The notes below the pieces were generated by a model. The model was not told the origin of the DNA, did not search any database, and was given only the letters and a program-made list of their open reading frames with translations. From positions 15,355,578 through 15,419,577 of the forward strand of contig NC_086378.1 in NCBI RefSeq assembly GCF_036588685.1: a DNA stretch of 64,000 bases, read 5' to 3'. The first letter of the stretch is position 1; each line of letters starts with the position of its first letter. The stretch is from Mytilus trossulus. Lineage: Eukaryota > Mollusca > Bivalvia > Mytilida > Mytilidae. Below are positions 33,214 through 44,800 of the stretch, one piece after another. A program made the position numbers and the translations under genes.

Positions 33214-36200
33214 CTAAAATAAATAGAATATTTCAAATAAACTAGATTTTCTCGTTCCTTTCTTAGAAATCTAATTTATATGCAATACTTGTTTTTCTAA
33301 ATCTTTTTTTTATCATAAATTTGGCTCTTTTTTTTTTTTTTTAGTTTGAATTACTCTGTGAATTTGACATTAAATTATAAGAAGCAACACGGTATGGATT
33401 TTTCTCATTGTGGGCCGTACGATGGCCCTTAATTGCTTGCTACCACTTTATTTCAACTCTGTTGGATAGTTGTTTCACTGGCAATCATTCCGCATTTTTA
33501 TTATTTTTATATCTTTTTATGTAGTCGTTGGTCTTCCTTATCGAAGAATAACAATGACTTCGAGCGGAAATAATCACGTGACTATAACGACTAAGGTAAT
33601 AAGAATTACCTATAGTACTATCAGATTCTTCATCTGACTTATTTTCTGTTAAAAATATCATACAATGATTATCTGGACCGCAATTAATCATCTCGTGGGT
33701 TCTGAAGTTAGTCGGCCCCATCCGGTAGAGTTCCTTGGGTCCTTGAAAAAATAATCAAGTTAGCAACGATAGAAATAGAATAAAGCAAAAATCTGAAATA
33801 CGAGATTAATTGATACCATTCAAAATCATGATACAAATATGCGTCAAGAAAAAATAATAATACATTTGTTAACATTGATTGGTAAATAGATCACTGATTT
33901 TTGACAAAATCATTAAAACAATAATCCCTCAATTCCTTATAATATTATTTAATCTTATCCATAATCAGAGCCTTCAAAATGTGAGGCAGTAAGTTACATT
34001 TATGACAATTCTTAATACTATGAGTTTGCCTCGAATCATTTTCTTATAAATCGAGTACTCTTATGTTCCTTTTAAGAATACGTTACCTGTTTGCAAATAC
34101 ACCAATTTTAAGTTGTAATGTTTTAATTCTACACGACTGAAAACCTCAGCACTACTCTCATTATCAAATGTATTCATCTAAGATTCTTAAACAAATTAAC
34201 TCCAAAACAGATTTAAGATGAAACAATTTTCAATTATAATTTTTCATGATTATTCAAAAAGAATTGATATGTCGGATTTATTAAAAAGACATGCCTATCA
34301 AAACAACAGCGATTGAATAGACCACTTTCGAGTTCATCCGTAACCGGCAAAAACTCGTCAATTATGCACGCCTTTATGACGTCATTTACCAGATAGAGGG
34401 GCTCGCCTGTATCCCTGCACTATTTACGTTCATCAAGCGTCTAAGTGATCGTCTTTGTGCAGGATAAACTAGAAATAATGGTTGCTCTGTAGGTACTTAC
34501 TGACAATTCCCTAATGACAGCAGTGTTGATTGTCTATTTTCAGAATTCAATTTGCCGAATAATTCGTACAATATAGAATTATAATTTTCCAACCACTCGC
34601 TCAACATTGTAAGGAAGTGACGACGCCCCTAAACGCACAGATGACGGTGATAAAGGCGCGTATAATTGACGAGTTTTTTCCGGTGACGGATGAACTCGAA
34701 AGTTGTCTATTGCTGTTCGTTATCTCAAAGTCACTTGGCTTATGATGAAAATACAATAGACACACCTGCTTGTATTGTGCGTATCCTAATGTTCGGGCTC
34801 TCTTTAAAAGTGTTATTAAAGATGTGCATGGTTATATTCAACCTGAAAGGAATATTTGAACAGAGAAACAATGGAAGTGTGGCTTTCGACCAATTACAAT
34901 GAAAAGGTATTTCCTCCAATATCTGAAATAGAGAGCATTGACAAACTTACATTAACGAGTTAACCTGTTTTGTATGCCAGACATCAAGATACAGACTGAG
35001 TTAGACATGTTCATATTTATATATGAAAATCAATAGCTACAGCTTTTTAATTATAAAAATTTTCACCAGGGAAATAACAAAGTACATACAAGAAAAGTCT
35101 CATCTAGCATTAATTTCTTTTACATACAGATGACAAAATTCTGGTAAGATCAAACACTATTCCTATCATACAAAGCTTTGGTGCTGCTTTTTATAGTTAA
35201 TTGACGCGAAAAGGGTGACCATAACACATTGAATATGAAATATGGAAGTGCACCATTCTAAAATGTGTGCACAGGCTGTTTATATATATATTTTTTTAAT
35301 TCTTAGCACATTGTAAGTTCAAGATAAGTCCTTTTTAAATGGACAGGTTCATTTTTTAGCCTAATATCTGAGAACCCTCTGCATATCCGATCACAATTTT
35401 GAAAAAGAACAAATATCACGATTATACAAAAAAAACTGTTATTCATCTACATTTCCCTAAATGAAGTGATACAATACAGTCTCCCTACCTAAACACTTAC
35501 TGCGGATCCAAAGAATGTTTCATTGTTGTGCTCCAATAGTATCTGCGTTTCGATCGTTATTGTATTATTGCCCTCTGCATCACATGGTACGAATAGATCC
35601 ATGACCTCATAGCACAAATGTGAATATTTTTGTGTGTTATTTTCCTCTTCATATCCGGTCAATACAACAGAACATGGCGGATGTAAAGGGTTATCATCTG
35701 ATGCAATGACAAAAGTCTTGTTTTCTAAAACTCCATAATGTTGATTACACTTGTGTCCATACTGCCTTCCCAATACCACTAACATAAGTAAAAGGATTAC
35801 ATATATGAAAATAAATTAATTTAAAAGTAATGAATCAAATTTAAGAAATAAATGTTTTTGAAAAAAATGCCTATCATGTATCAACCTACGGTCGAAATTG
35901 GTTTACCTATTAAAGAAAAATGGTAACTGCAAAATTAGTAAAAACAAATAAAAACACATATAAATGGGTTGCAAACGTATAAATTAACTGTGGAAAATAT
36001 GAGAGAGACTTGTGACAATGTATAGAATCCATTTGTCATTTTGAACAATAAAATATGTTTAAATATAAATGTACAGAATGAAGAAATCATATATTGACAG
36101 ATATAGGCGAATGTATATATTTACATTTTAATTTTTTTTCTGATTCTCTCAAAATTTTGATGCATTTATTTCAGACAGACTTTTAATGGCTTCATATATC

Positions 36201-36488
36201 ATGCAAAAACCGCAGCATGAATACAATATAATAAATAAATGATGCATGTATATATTATATATCAGGATGATTTTCTGGCAACATATATTGAAAACGTTAT
36301 ACGTAATTTATAATTTTTGACAGTTCACATAATAACTTCATGATATATAGTCTGGGAGTTTTCTTCAACTCTCTTTTTCTTAAAATACGGAGCTATCGTG
36401 CAACAGTATTATACAAAAACTTACATTTCCTATGAATTAATTCAGGAAAGCAGTATCCAGAAGATATTATCGCCACAAGGATTATAAG
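33029..36488 (-). CDS. Gene C: single-pass membrane glycoprotein, paralogue of gene D
   Basis: Five - strand exons (36488-36425, 35778-35501, 34177-34087, 33741-33610, 33213-33029) have GT/AG borders and join in frame with phases 1, 0, 1 and 1, the same as gene D. The product starts with a hydrophobic stretch (LIILVAIISSGYC). Next is an extracellular domain of about 95 residues with Cys at HKC, PPC, LCY and PCD and four N-glycosylation sites, two linker exons, a transmembrane helix (LITIIFGAISSLMIPVLLLL) and an acidic tail with PGDG ending IVPSL. The spacing around PPC and LCY recalls a CUB-type domain, but this is weak. The start codon exon upstream of 36488 was not found. A surface receptor or adhesion role is inferred only from architecture. 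Confidence 0.72.
33395..33510 (+). repeat. Degenerate dispersed repeat (GACTATGCGG family)
   Basis: Shows TCTCATTGTGGGCCGTACGATGGCC, then GGATAGTTGTTTCACTGGCA and ATCATTCCGCATTTTTA, aligning with the 3' half of the copies at 37.5 and 53.1 kb. It lies in gene C's last intron. Confidence 0.6.
33610..33741 (-). CDS. Gene C exon: juxtamembrane ectodomain
   Basis: The acceptor TTTTTTCAAG and donor GTAATT (both - strand) bound 132 bases. It encodes PKELYRMGPTNF, NCGPDNHC and an acidic ENKSDEESDSTI. The length and Cys pattern correspond loosely to gene D's 43962-43777. Confidence 0.75.
34087..34177 (-). CDS. Gene C exon: short linker exon
   Basis: Acceptor TTAAGAATCTTAG and donor GTAACG (- strand) bound 91 bases: 30 codons plus one base, phase 0 in and phase 1 out. 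It contains AEVFSRVELKHYNLKLVYLQ. It occupies the same position and phases as gene D's 45910-45748 exon; both carry an acidic then hydrophobic strand-like run. Confidence 0.6.
34315..34711. mobile_element. Long-TIR MITE in gene C's intron
   Basis: The left end ATAGACCACTTTCGAGTTCA and the right end, read in reverse complement (ATAGACAACTTTCGAGTTCA), continue in register through CCGT(A/C)ACCGG and AAACTCGTCAATTAT into GCGCCTTTAT. This gives imperfect terminal repeats of about 70-80 bp around a centre of about 240 bp. No transposase frame. It lies between the 91-bp exon and the main domain exon of gene C. Confidence 0.85.
35501..35778 (-). CDS. Gene C exon: main extracellular domain
   Basis: Acceptor CTTATGTTAG and donor GTAAGT (- strand) bound 278 bases (two bases plus 92 codons). 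Cys-containing domain: HKCNQHYG, NPLHPPCSVVLTGY, SHLCYEVMDLFVPC, with sequons NKT, NNT, NNT and NET. It aligns along its length with gene D's exon 47283-47000 at PPC(S/T), GY and LCY(E/D). Confidence 0.82.
36425..36488 (-). CDS. Gene C exon: hydrophobic N-terminal segment
   Basis: Between acceptor ACATTTATAG and donor GTAAGT on the - strand, 21 codons plus one base. It encodes LIILVAIISSGYCFPELIHR, resembling the core and cleavage region of a signal peptide. Gene D has an equivalent exon with the same phases at 48404-48353. A stop lies just upstream in frame, so translation must start in an earlier exon. Confidence 0.55.
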
Positions 36489-36894
36489 CTATAAATGTGA
36501 ACAATATTGAATTAAAATACTAGTTTTTGGATATAGGATTAGAATTTTTGTTTTTTAAATTATTTATAATTTAATTAATTTGACTATATAAATGGTGTTT
36601 TTTCTGACTTGCATGTATACATGTATTAACTTTTTTAAAACATGCTTTACTATATATAAATTTTAGGAATTTTAAATAAATACAAATTTAATTGTTGATA
36701 ATTGGCGCTATAATGTCATTATAGATTTCAAGTTCTGAAAATTGTAACTAAAGAGTCTAATAGATGTTAAGCTATGATAACTGTCACTAAAATGTTGATG
36801 TAGATTTTGTATTAAGATAAATGTCACTGTTCATATTACTCCCGATAACAATTGTCACTAAAAATATATTGTAGATTTCATATTATGATAACTA

Positions 36895-37090
36895 GAAGGC
36901 GGCGTTTGAGGAGAACATAAGTTTAAAAATGCGGCAAAAGATACCAAAGGGACATTCAAATGTAAAGTCGAAAACAAATAAACTGAAAACGAAATGGGAA
37001 AATACGAAAAACATGACATAAGGAAACGTAACAGTATACAAAACACTCCAGCAACACGCAATCCGACACAGTCTATGGTTCAAAATACAT
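36895..37090. repeat. Dispersed repeat (GATACCAAAGGGACATTCAAA family)
   Basis: GATACCAAAGGGACATTCAA, then AAACAAATAAACTGAAAACG and GGGAAAATACGAAAAACATG, aligning with 39150-39260 and 11430-11500. I recognise this family as frequent in mussels. Confidence 0.65.
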
Positions 37091-37431
37091 TAAACCAATC
37101 CCTTGGTTGTAGGGTAATCAATGATCACTGACAAGACATGCATCAAATCACAAGGATGCTTCATCAAATCGGCGCATTAAATTGGCGCGAAACATTTTCC
37201 ACGATTGCACAGGAGACATTCCAAATGTCCGCAAAATTTACAAAGTACCCATTCAAGTCTTTTGTGCAGAGACATAATCAAATTTTGTTTAAAATTGAAC
37301 ATTTTTAAATTTCTAATAAGGGGAATTTCAGGACTATCACTGGGTAACAACTAGCAGGAACCACTCTGACATATACACGTATAAACTGTTCCTGTCGAGC
37401 ACATTCATACAAACTGTTAATCCAGACTAAA

Positions 37432-37625
37432 TAAGGCCGTTAGTTTTCTCGTTTGAATTGTTTTACATTGTCTTTTCGGGGCCTTATTAAGCTGACTATG
37501 CGGTATGGGCTTTGCTCATTGTTTAAAGCCGTACGGTGACCTATAGTTTTGAATTTCTGTGTCATTTTGGTCTCTTGTAGAGAGTTGTCTCATTTTCAAT
37601 TACACCACATCTTCTTTTTTTATAT
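37432..37625 (+). repeat. Dispersed repeat (GACTATGCGGTATGGGCTTT family), near full length
   Basis: Starts ATAAGGCCGTTAGTTTTCTC and runs through GACTATGCGGTATGGGCTTT, GCCGTACGGTGACCTATAG and GGTCTCTTGTAGAGAGTTG to CACCACATCTTC and a T run. It matches the insertion at 52854-53170 over about 190 bases. Confidence 0.8.
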
Positions 37626-37794
37626 GCTTTATATCACCTAAAATGTTTTTTTAAAGAAAATACACAATTATCAGACATTTGGTGCTATTTTATATATGTT
37701 TCAGTAAAATAGCTAGACACCTCAATATAGATATCTTTATTCTTGATTTAAAAATGTTATACCATTGAAAAGTTTGTTCGCAGAAATGTAATAC

Positions 37795-37918
37795 CTGTCA
37801 AAATTTTAGATTCACGCAATTGTGGTTCGTACCATGTGTTACCCAACAAACAGATAGAAACAATATTAACCAAAAACTTGCAATGAAAAAAAAGAACCCA
37901 AAATGACAACGGGTTCAT
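37795..37918 (-). CDS. Candidate signal-peptide-like exon
   Basis: On the - strand an ATG at 37918-37916 opens 41 codons, MNPLSFWVLFFHCKFLVNIV then SICLLGNTWYEPQL, followed by donor GTATTA. It could be a first exon (5' alternative) of gene C. Its exit phase (1) fits the main domain exon at 35778 but not the exon at 36488. Alternatively it is a membrane exon of a degraded third paralogue. Confidence 0.3.
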
Positions 37919-38272
37919 CTCTGAGTACTCGTTGTTATAAAATAGTAAGTCGAATCCCAAATCTATTTCATATTTTAGAAACAAAAGCTTTAAAATAATG
38001 TATTTAATTTAAACATTTTATACACACATATAAACTGAATAATTACTCAATTAAATTCAAATTTCGATCGTTAAAGAAAAAAAAATATACATGAACAATC
38101 TTTCTTTTTATAAAGATGGCAATCACAAATAAAGTTTGGTTCATCATAAAGTTGCAGAGACATACACACCTATCATTTTTTTTAAAGACAGACCTTCCGC
38201 ATTTATAAAGCACTTTAAAATTCTTAGAAAACATCTTTCTGAAAATTTATCAATTTAAAGAAACAAGCTTAC

Positions 38273-38409
38273 CGTAACATGTATTACTCGTGTTTGTGCC
38301 ATTGCATGGGTTCATTAAAATCATTATCATTATATTTGATATACTTTGACAGATGTGAAATGTACACCTTGGACCATTACCACTAATATAACGTTCTTCT
38401 TGACATAAA
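38273..38409 (-). CDS. Orphan Cys-rich exon, possible third C/D-type paralogue
   Basis: Between an AG at 38411-38410 and donor GTAAGC at 38272 (- strand) lie 45 open codons with six Cys and two sequons: LCQEERYISGNGPRC, then HICQSISN and MNPCNGTNTSNTCY. The phases (in with one base, out with one base) differ from the known C and D exons on entry. The Asn-Pro and Cys spacing faintly recalls gene D's NPSICDCQGCLPC. No neighbouring exon is certain. Confidence 0.35.
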
Positions 38410-39079
38410 CTAATATGGTGTCACGGAAATTTTTATTTACAAATAGTATACAACATTAGAGATATACATAAATAATGAATTATTTGTCAGGTAATGAATG
38501 TCTTTTGATAAATCCATACATAATCTTGCAAAAGGATTATTTATTTCCCCCGACTTTATTATATTTAATCTATATTTATAAACTTAATGGTTTATTCCTT
38601 ATTAATAATCATATTACAGGAACATAGATACAAAAATATCTCCAGATGGTATAAATATTTCAAATGTTATATTAACTTCATTTTCCAGCTTAACGACACC
38701 ATTCAATTTATTTCCATAATGTATTGAAACAATTAAAATTTAGACAATTTCTTAGAATCCTGAAAGGATAAAAACTCATAAATGATCCTTCTGTTTAAGA
38801 TCTTATGTGATTACCACTAAAATAAATCAACAAATGCCTCACTTCTAGAATCAAATTATTACAATGACATTTGTATTTTATCGCTGATAGATGTGCCATC
38901 TTCACAGAGGTGAGGGATTCACTGCTTGCTAGTTTTAGCCTTTTGCGCCATGCTGTTCTAAAAAAAAATATGCTACGATCTGAACAAAAAGTAAACACCT
39001 AGATTGCAAAAAATACACAACTAGATTAGTATAGTTTGTAATACATACATGTAGCTTAAATAATATAACAGGCACATAT

Positions 39080-39870
39080 TAATTACAATGGTACCGTGCA
39101 AGAGGCAAAAGGGGCAAACGGAGATGTGGAGGCAGCTACAACCCCAATAAACATGCCTTTAAAAAAGAGACAAAAGATAACAAAGGGACATTTTAACTCA
39201 TAGGTAAAAAATAAACTGACAACGCAATGGCAAAAAAGAAAAAGACAAATAGACAAATGATGGTACTCAAAAGACAACCATAAACTTTATTTGGCACCCG
39301 TCGTGTTGCTCACGTTATTACAAACCCGGTAAATAGTCTCATTCGGTAGGTTACATTCGTGAAAAGGAAACGGGATTGAAGTTACGACACACGTAACATA
39401 TCCGGTATCATCATTTAAACATATATTCCTTCACGGTCAACCAACTCGCGATGGCGTCGATCCATAAAATTTACCATGGGATGATTTCAACTTTACCATT
39501 TGTAACTTTTGGATTAATAGCTTCTTTTTGAGTAGCAACCCTCTATCAAGGAAATCATAATAGAAAAAACAAGCCCGAAAATATCGTATCAATTTGAAGA
39601 TGTGTACTCCGTAAGCAGGCGCTGCTAGAATGTTGCTAAATAGAAATTGAAAGTTCACAATTGGGAAACTGAAATCATCTCTTTTGTCTTTAAGTTTTGT
39701 TTCCATCCTACCTTATTTGTCAGTTTCCAGATGAAACAAGATATGCAGACTTAACTGTTTCTGCTGTATCCTTTATCTCTAGTTCGATGAGATAGATGCG
39801 GTCAATATAGTTATTAAATTTTGAATTAATAGTATTTAGTGAGAGAACATCATCTATATCGCTGTAACAA
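39080..39870 (-). pseudogene. Second Penelope-like relic
   Basis: On the - strand: DIDDVLSLNTINSKFNNYI (about 39868-39812), RIYLIELEIKDTAETVKSA (about 39808-39750), KRDDFSFPIVNFQFLFSNI (about 39690-39635), PAYGVHIFKLIRYFRAC (about 39620-39570) and KLKSSHGKFYGS. It aligns with the relic at 11.0-12.65 kb, including the downstream stretch TGGCACCCGTCGTGTTGCTC (39292) and CGGTAAATAGTCTCATTCGG. Frames are broken. Confidence 0.72.
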
Positions 39871-40149
39871 ATTCTTGCACCATTAATATCCCAGTTGGTG
39901 ACAAATCTTCATAATGAAATAGTTGGACATTTTAATAATTTTTTTTATAAATTTTCCACGAAGTTATCGCTGTCAAATTTTTAGAAATACTATGGATTAT
40001 CTAGCTTAGTTTTTAATTTACACAGTAAGGTTGAAAAAAACACAATTATATTTTGAAGTGTTTTTGTCCCCTTGGTGAAAATGTGTATTAGTTCAGTGAA
40101 ATAGACATCATATTAAACTCAAGAAGCTATAAATGAACTAAAATTAAAA

Positions 40150-40440
40150 AAAAACAACATGCAAAACTAACAAAGGGCAAAGGCTCCTGACCTGGGACAA
40201 GCGCTCAAATGCTTTGGGATTAAACATGTTTTGTGAAATATCAACCCTCCTCTATACCTCTTGTCAATGTAGAATAAAGAAGCAAAACGCCAAATTAACC
40301 TCAATTTAAAAAGTCCAAGTCAGACGTTAGAATAGATAACAAAAGAAACTTAACAAGACGACAATGAAACATAAATTATAAATTTTATGAGAGTATGTCT
40401 TATAATGACGTCATGAGGGAGTGCATCCTTAACGTTGGTT
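40150..40440. repeat. Probable dispersed repeat (GGCTCCTGACCTGGGACAAG)
   Basis: AAAGGCTCCTGACCTGGGAC, then AAACATGTTTTGTGAAATATC and AACCCTCC resemble a repeat type I recall from mussel genomes. There is no second copy in this window to confirm it. Confidence 0.4.
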
Positions 40441-41690
40441 TGAGATGTGGTAGTTTAGTCCAATCTTTGATTGTATATTTGAAGAATGAATATTTAAATC
40501 GACATTTGTCTTTATTACATTGAAATTTTCTGTTTGTTTTTTTGATGGGTAGATCTTGTTTTAGACTTGTTTTTTATGTATATATCTTGCGTGGAAATGT
40601 AATTTCATTATTTATGATCTTGTTGAACATTTGGAGTCTTGTTTTTAATCTCCGTTTTTGAAAGGTTTGCCAGTTTATTTTCGTGCATTCTGGTCATACG
40701 GTTGGTATTGTGATATCTGTTGCAATTATATCGTGCAGCTGCATTTTTTCCAGTCTGTATACAATGCATATGTTCTCAAGTTTGTGGTTCTTAAACTGTG
40801 CACCACTTTTCTAATTTTGACCTTACTTTAGTTTGATTATGTATTTATTTTACTAATTTTCAGTTAAGGTTTAGATTTCGTTCGATAAATAATGTACATA
40901 TTGATTTGCTTTTGCTACTGATCGAGACGAATAGAAACTTATAATTAAGCGTAGATAGTCAACATTGAAACGCATTCCCATCCACAATCTGCACAATCAT
41001 CTATTATTCCATTGACTTATCACCCGTCATTAATTTATACGTACATACTGTCTGAAATGATATATAGATAGCTCTTGGCTTGTATGCATTAATTAAGCTT
41101 CTTCAATAAAGATTTGTTCCGAACGGACGATTGTTTTTTACATATTCAACGATAAATTAGAACTACGATTTCGAATTCTTAACTTAAGTGTTCTGATGTA
41201 CACGGGCCCTGTTCACTGATATGTTTATAGGTCTCACTGAGATGGTTATGTAATTATTTGATGCGATGGAGACGTTATTCAGTGGTTGATGTTGTTTCAT
41301 TATCCTGTCGTATTTCTTTCGTGATTAATTGTGGTTATCTCAGTTGAGATATTTAACATTTTGTCATGTCCGGCCCTTTTATATCTGATTTTACGGCATG
41401 TATTCTATCAATTGATGAAAATACGTACGGTTACCTTATATTATAACAGCATTGATAACAATTGTATACTTCAACATATCAATTTAAAAAAAACAGTATT
41501 ACAAATTTCAAACCGATATCTAGTTGTTGCAAACAAGCAAAGACCGTTTCCATTTTAAGTTAAGTGACAATAATTTGTTTGCCATTTATGAAGAAACATA
41601 TTATGTATACCCTATTTGCTTCATTAAAATGACCACTCCTTATATACCATTTTTGATATTGATGTGATTTTTTCAAGTGACCATTACATG
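40441..41690. other. Non-coding region downstream of gene D
   Basis: No exon or element recognised. Confidence 0.4.
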
Positions 41691-41692
41691 TA

Positions 41693-41698
41693 TTTATT
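41693..41698 (-). promoter_or_regulatory. Poly(A) signal of gene D
   Basis: AATAAA on the - strand, about 53 bases past the predicted TGA stop. It supports 41839-41751 as the terminal exon. Confidence 0.5.
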
Positions 41699-41750
41699 TC
41701 AATATATATATGTCAAAGATATTTTGTAAAATTTAAGAAATTGACTAGAT

Positions 41751-41839
41751 TCAATATGCAGTATGAAAAGATAACTCATCGCTCGTCATAGATTGTCTTG
41801 GAGTTAACAAACATAATTCGTGTTGGTCTTCTGTTGAGG
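41751..41839 (-). CDS. Gene D last exon: cytoplasmic tail
   Basis: A strong acceptor (AACTTGTTTTTCAG, - strand) opens an exon in the right phase: G|CC then STEDQHELCLLTPRQSMTSD and ELSFHTAY, TGA at 41753-41751. Alternatively, gene D reads on past 43111 and ends at a stop near 43055. Confidence 0.6.
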
Positions 41840-44800
41840 CTGAAAAACAAGTTAGAGTATGATTATAGTTCACATGCTACAAACAAGACATGTAAAAGTT
41901 TCTTATATGATACAACTTGAATACATACATGTGAAAAAGAAGACGAACATACTCTTTCTAATTTAGAGTTGCTAATTAGGGGTAAGATGCTTTGTCGTTG
42001 ATAAAATCATGAAATGACGAATCTATTATCAGACATGTGTTATCTTCCGTTTCAAAACGGTCCGCATAACTTCTTCCAAATTTAGTTACATCCATTTCTA
42101 TTGTTTAATAGAAATATGTTACGTTCGTCCATATACAACGTTTATGAACTTCATTAACAGATTGTACTCCTTCAACAACATGAATTATGAGCATGTGATG
42201 AACGACTAAAATCTACACTACATATATGGTATGGTAACCATCACGATTTTGTTGACCGATAATATGTGTATGAACTCTCAAGCAAAACATTACCGCTGTC
42301 TTACATCTTTAGATATCAGTATAGTATAGTATGGTCTGTTAATGTAAAGATTGCATTCTTTTCCCGACTGAGAAGGGGATGCAAGCACAGGGAAGTTTAT
42401 ACCGATGCTTTTTATTTTTTTTCTAGGAGAAAGGTATGTATGCTAACTGCTTAATCTTGGTGAAAAATCATGTCATCAAATAGAAGTGTACAATTAGCAG
42501 CTATCAATCTCAATAAATATGTTGTCGATCAAAAAGTCCTAGGCAGTAACTTGAACAACAAGTTATTTACGATTTTCGCAATGTTGACTTTTTCTGTCTC
42601 TTTATCTACTATATTTTCTGCAACATGTATTTAAATTATCACACAACAACAAACACACAGTAGAGCAGTTGACTCACCATTTTGACTATTCGACTTATTT
42701 GAGGTGCTTGCCACAAAGAAACATACATAAACAACATGTAATATAATCCAGGTGATTGGTGGAATATATTTGAGCTTATACAGTTAAAATGTTTCCAAAA
42801 CTCAGTACTGATAAAATTCTGTATAATTGTCTTATTTGCACTAGTACACTGTGCATTTGCATCAATTGAAATCCCATTCCACCTACATACCCTGGCAAAT
42901 AAAAAATACTTACCTGGATAAATAGAAAAAAACAACATTTTCCCCAATTACTGATTAAAAAAAAGTTCAAACCATTTTGGTTGATTTTGTCCAGGTTGTA
43001 TTACTTGTATTTTTCTTTTAGCTTTCCATAAAAAAAATACACCTAAAGATGAGGTCAATAAACAGTTAGTCTAATAAAACATCTTTTAAAATAGAATAAA
43101 AAACCTATACCAGCATCATTGTTGTCCATTTTTCCGTCGATATCGTCTGAACCATCGCCTGGATTTCTTTTACCGGTTTGTTCTTTAGGTTCCGAAACAC
43201 CCCGGTTACGAATATGATGTCGAACAAGGAGTAAGACCACAGGAATAAATAAGCTTGTGACTACACCTCCCATGATTGTTATAAGATTGTTGAAGTCTGT
43301 AAACAAGATATTAATTCAAATTTAGTATGTTCTGAACAAAAAATACATATGTTTCAAATAGTTCGAAAGTATTTCATGAAGATGTAAAAAGAAAAAAACG
43401 TAAAATCACAAAAATACTAATCTCCGAGGAAAATTCAAAAACGGAAAGACCCTATTGAAATGGCAAAATCAAAAGCACAAACACATCAAACGAAAGAATA
43501 GACAACGACTGTTATATTTCTAACTTGGTAGGGGATTTTCTTTAAGTAGACCAATAGACAACTTACAAAGCATAAACACTTCAGATCAAGTCTAAGAAGT
43601 TAAATAATTGTATTATAAGAAAAAATTATTCTGTTTTGTTAAACATTTATTTCATACTCCAGGATTTTTTTACGAAAGATTTTAACTTCGTTTAGTTGTA
43701 TTCCACGTTAGTCGTGTTCATTTCTTCTTCTGCGATCAAAAATATTTCTTCACTTCATCAAATTGTATTAACTAACCTAATGTGTTTCCCTTCGAATCAT
43801 CTTCGTCCTTTGCAATTTCAACCAATGTTCCCACTACTTCTGTACAAGGTAGACATCCTTGACAATCACAGATGCTAGGGTTTCGCAGTAAGATAATTTG
43901 ATTGATGTTCCAAAAGGAGGTAAGACTTGTATTTCTATATTCTGCATAATCGGGACTGAAACCTAGTTTAAAAAAAAATACGTCCAAAGTGCCTTGTTAA
44001 AAAGTCAATATTCATTTTGGTTAAATACTAAATAGTTCAATGGGAATATCACATCGAAATGTTGCTTAGGTCATGATGTACTAACTCGAGTCATTAATCA
44101 CTCTCTGATACTCGATTTTTTCCCCACAATACTTCGCATATATACATTATATTAATGTGTTTTCACCACGTTTACACATTTTAACACAAAATAAAAGACT
44201 TTTAAGAACTACCGTCGTGGAAAGGGTCGTGTGTATTTTTTTTAACAAACTATTGCATTTCAATCATATTACAACGAACGTATTTTACTAAATTTCAACA
44301 AAAGCAAAACGAGGATTACGGATCAACCGTTTTTTTTGCCCTACTTAATTTTGACTACTCTGGCAGCACGAGTATTTCGGTTAACTGCCATAGTTTAGTA
44401 AGCAACACATATATGTTAAATATGTCAATGAAGAGCATTAAGAAAGCCTAAAAATATAATTCAAAATGAAAAAAAAAGAGTTTTAGTTCGTGTCTTATTG
44501 AGTAAATTTCAAAGTATGATTCCATTCTAATATACTTTTAAAAATTACCTACTTCAAAATAAACAATAAAGAAAGAAAACAAATAAATAAACAGCACAAT
44601 TGATAATGGTATAAAGTCATTCTATCAAGTTGTGTTGCATTCCCCTCTCAATAACACAAAGTCTAGTTACTGTGGATTCATTTATTTTCGTGGGTACCAA
44701 TTTTCGTGGATTAAGGAAAACTTGTAAGTTCGTGGATATTTAATTTCGTGGTTTTTCCGAAGTCTACATGCAGGTCTATAGAAATTTTGTTATTCGTTGA

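Noticed and set aside
42639..42970. Minus-strand open frames of 64 and 102 codons as a gene D exon
   Set aside because: No acceptor/donor pair in the right phase; the in-phase acceptor at 41839 with a following poly(A) signal is a better terminal exon.
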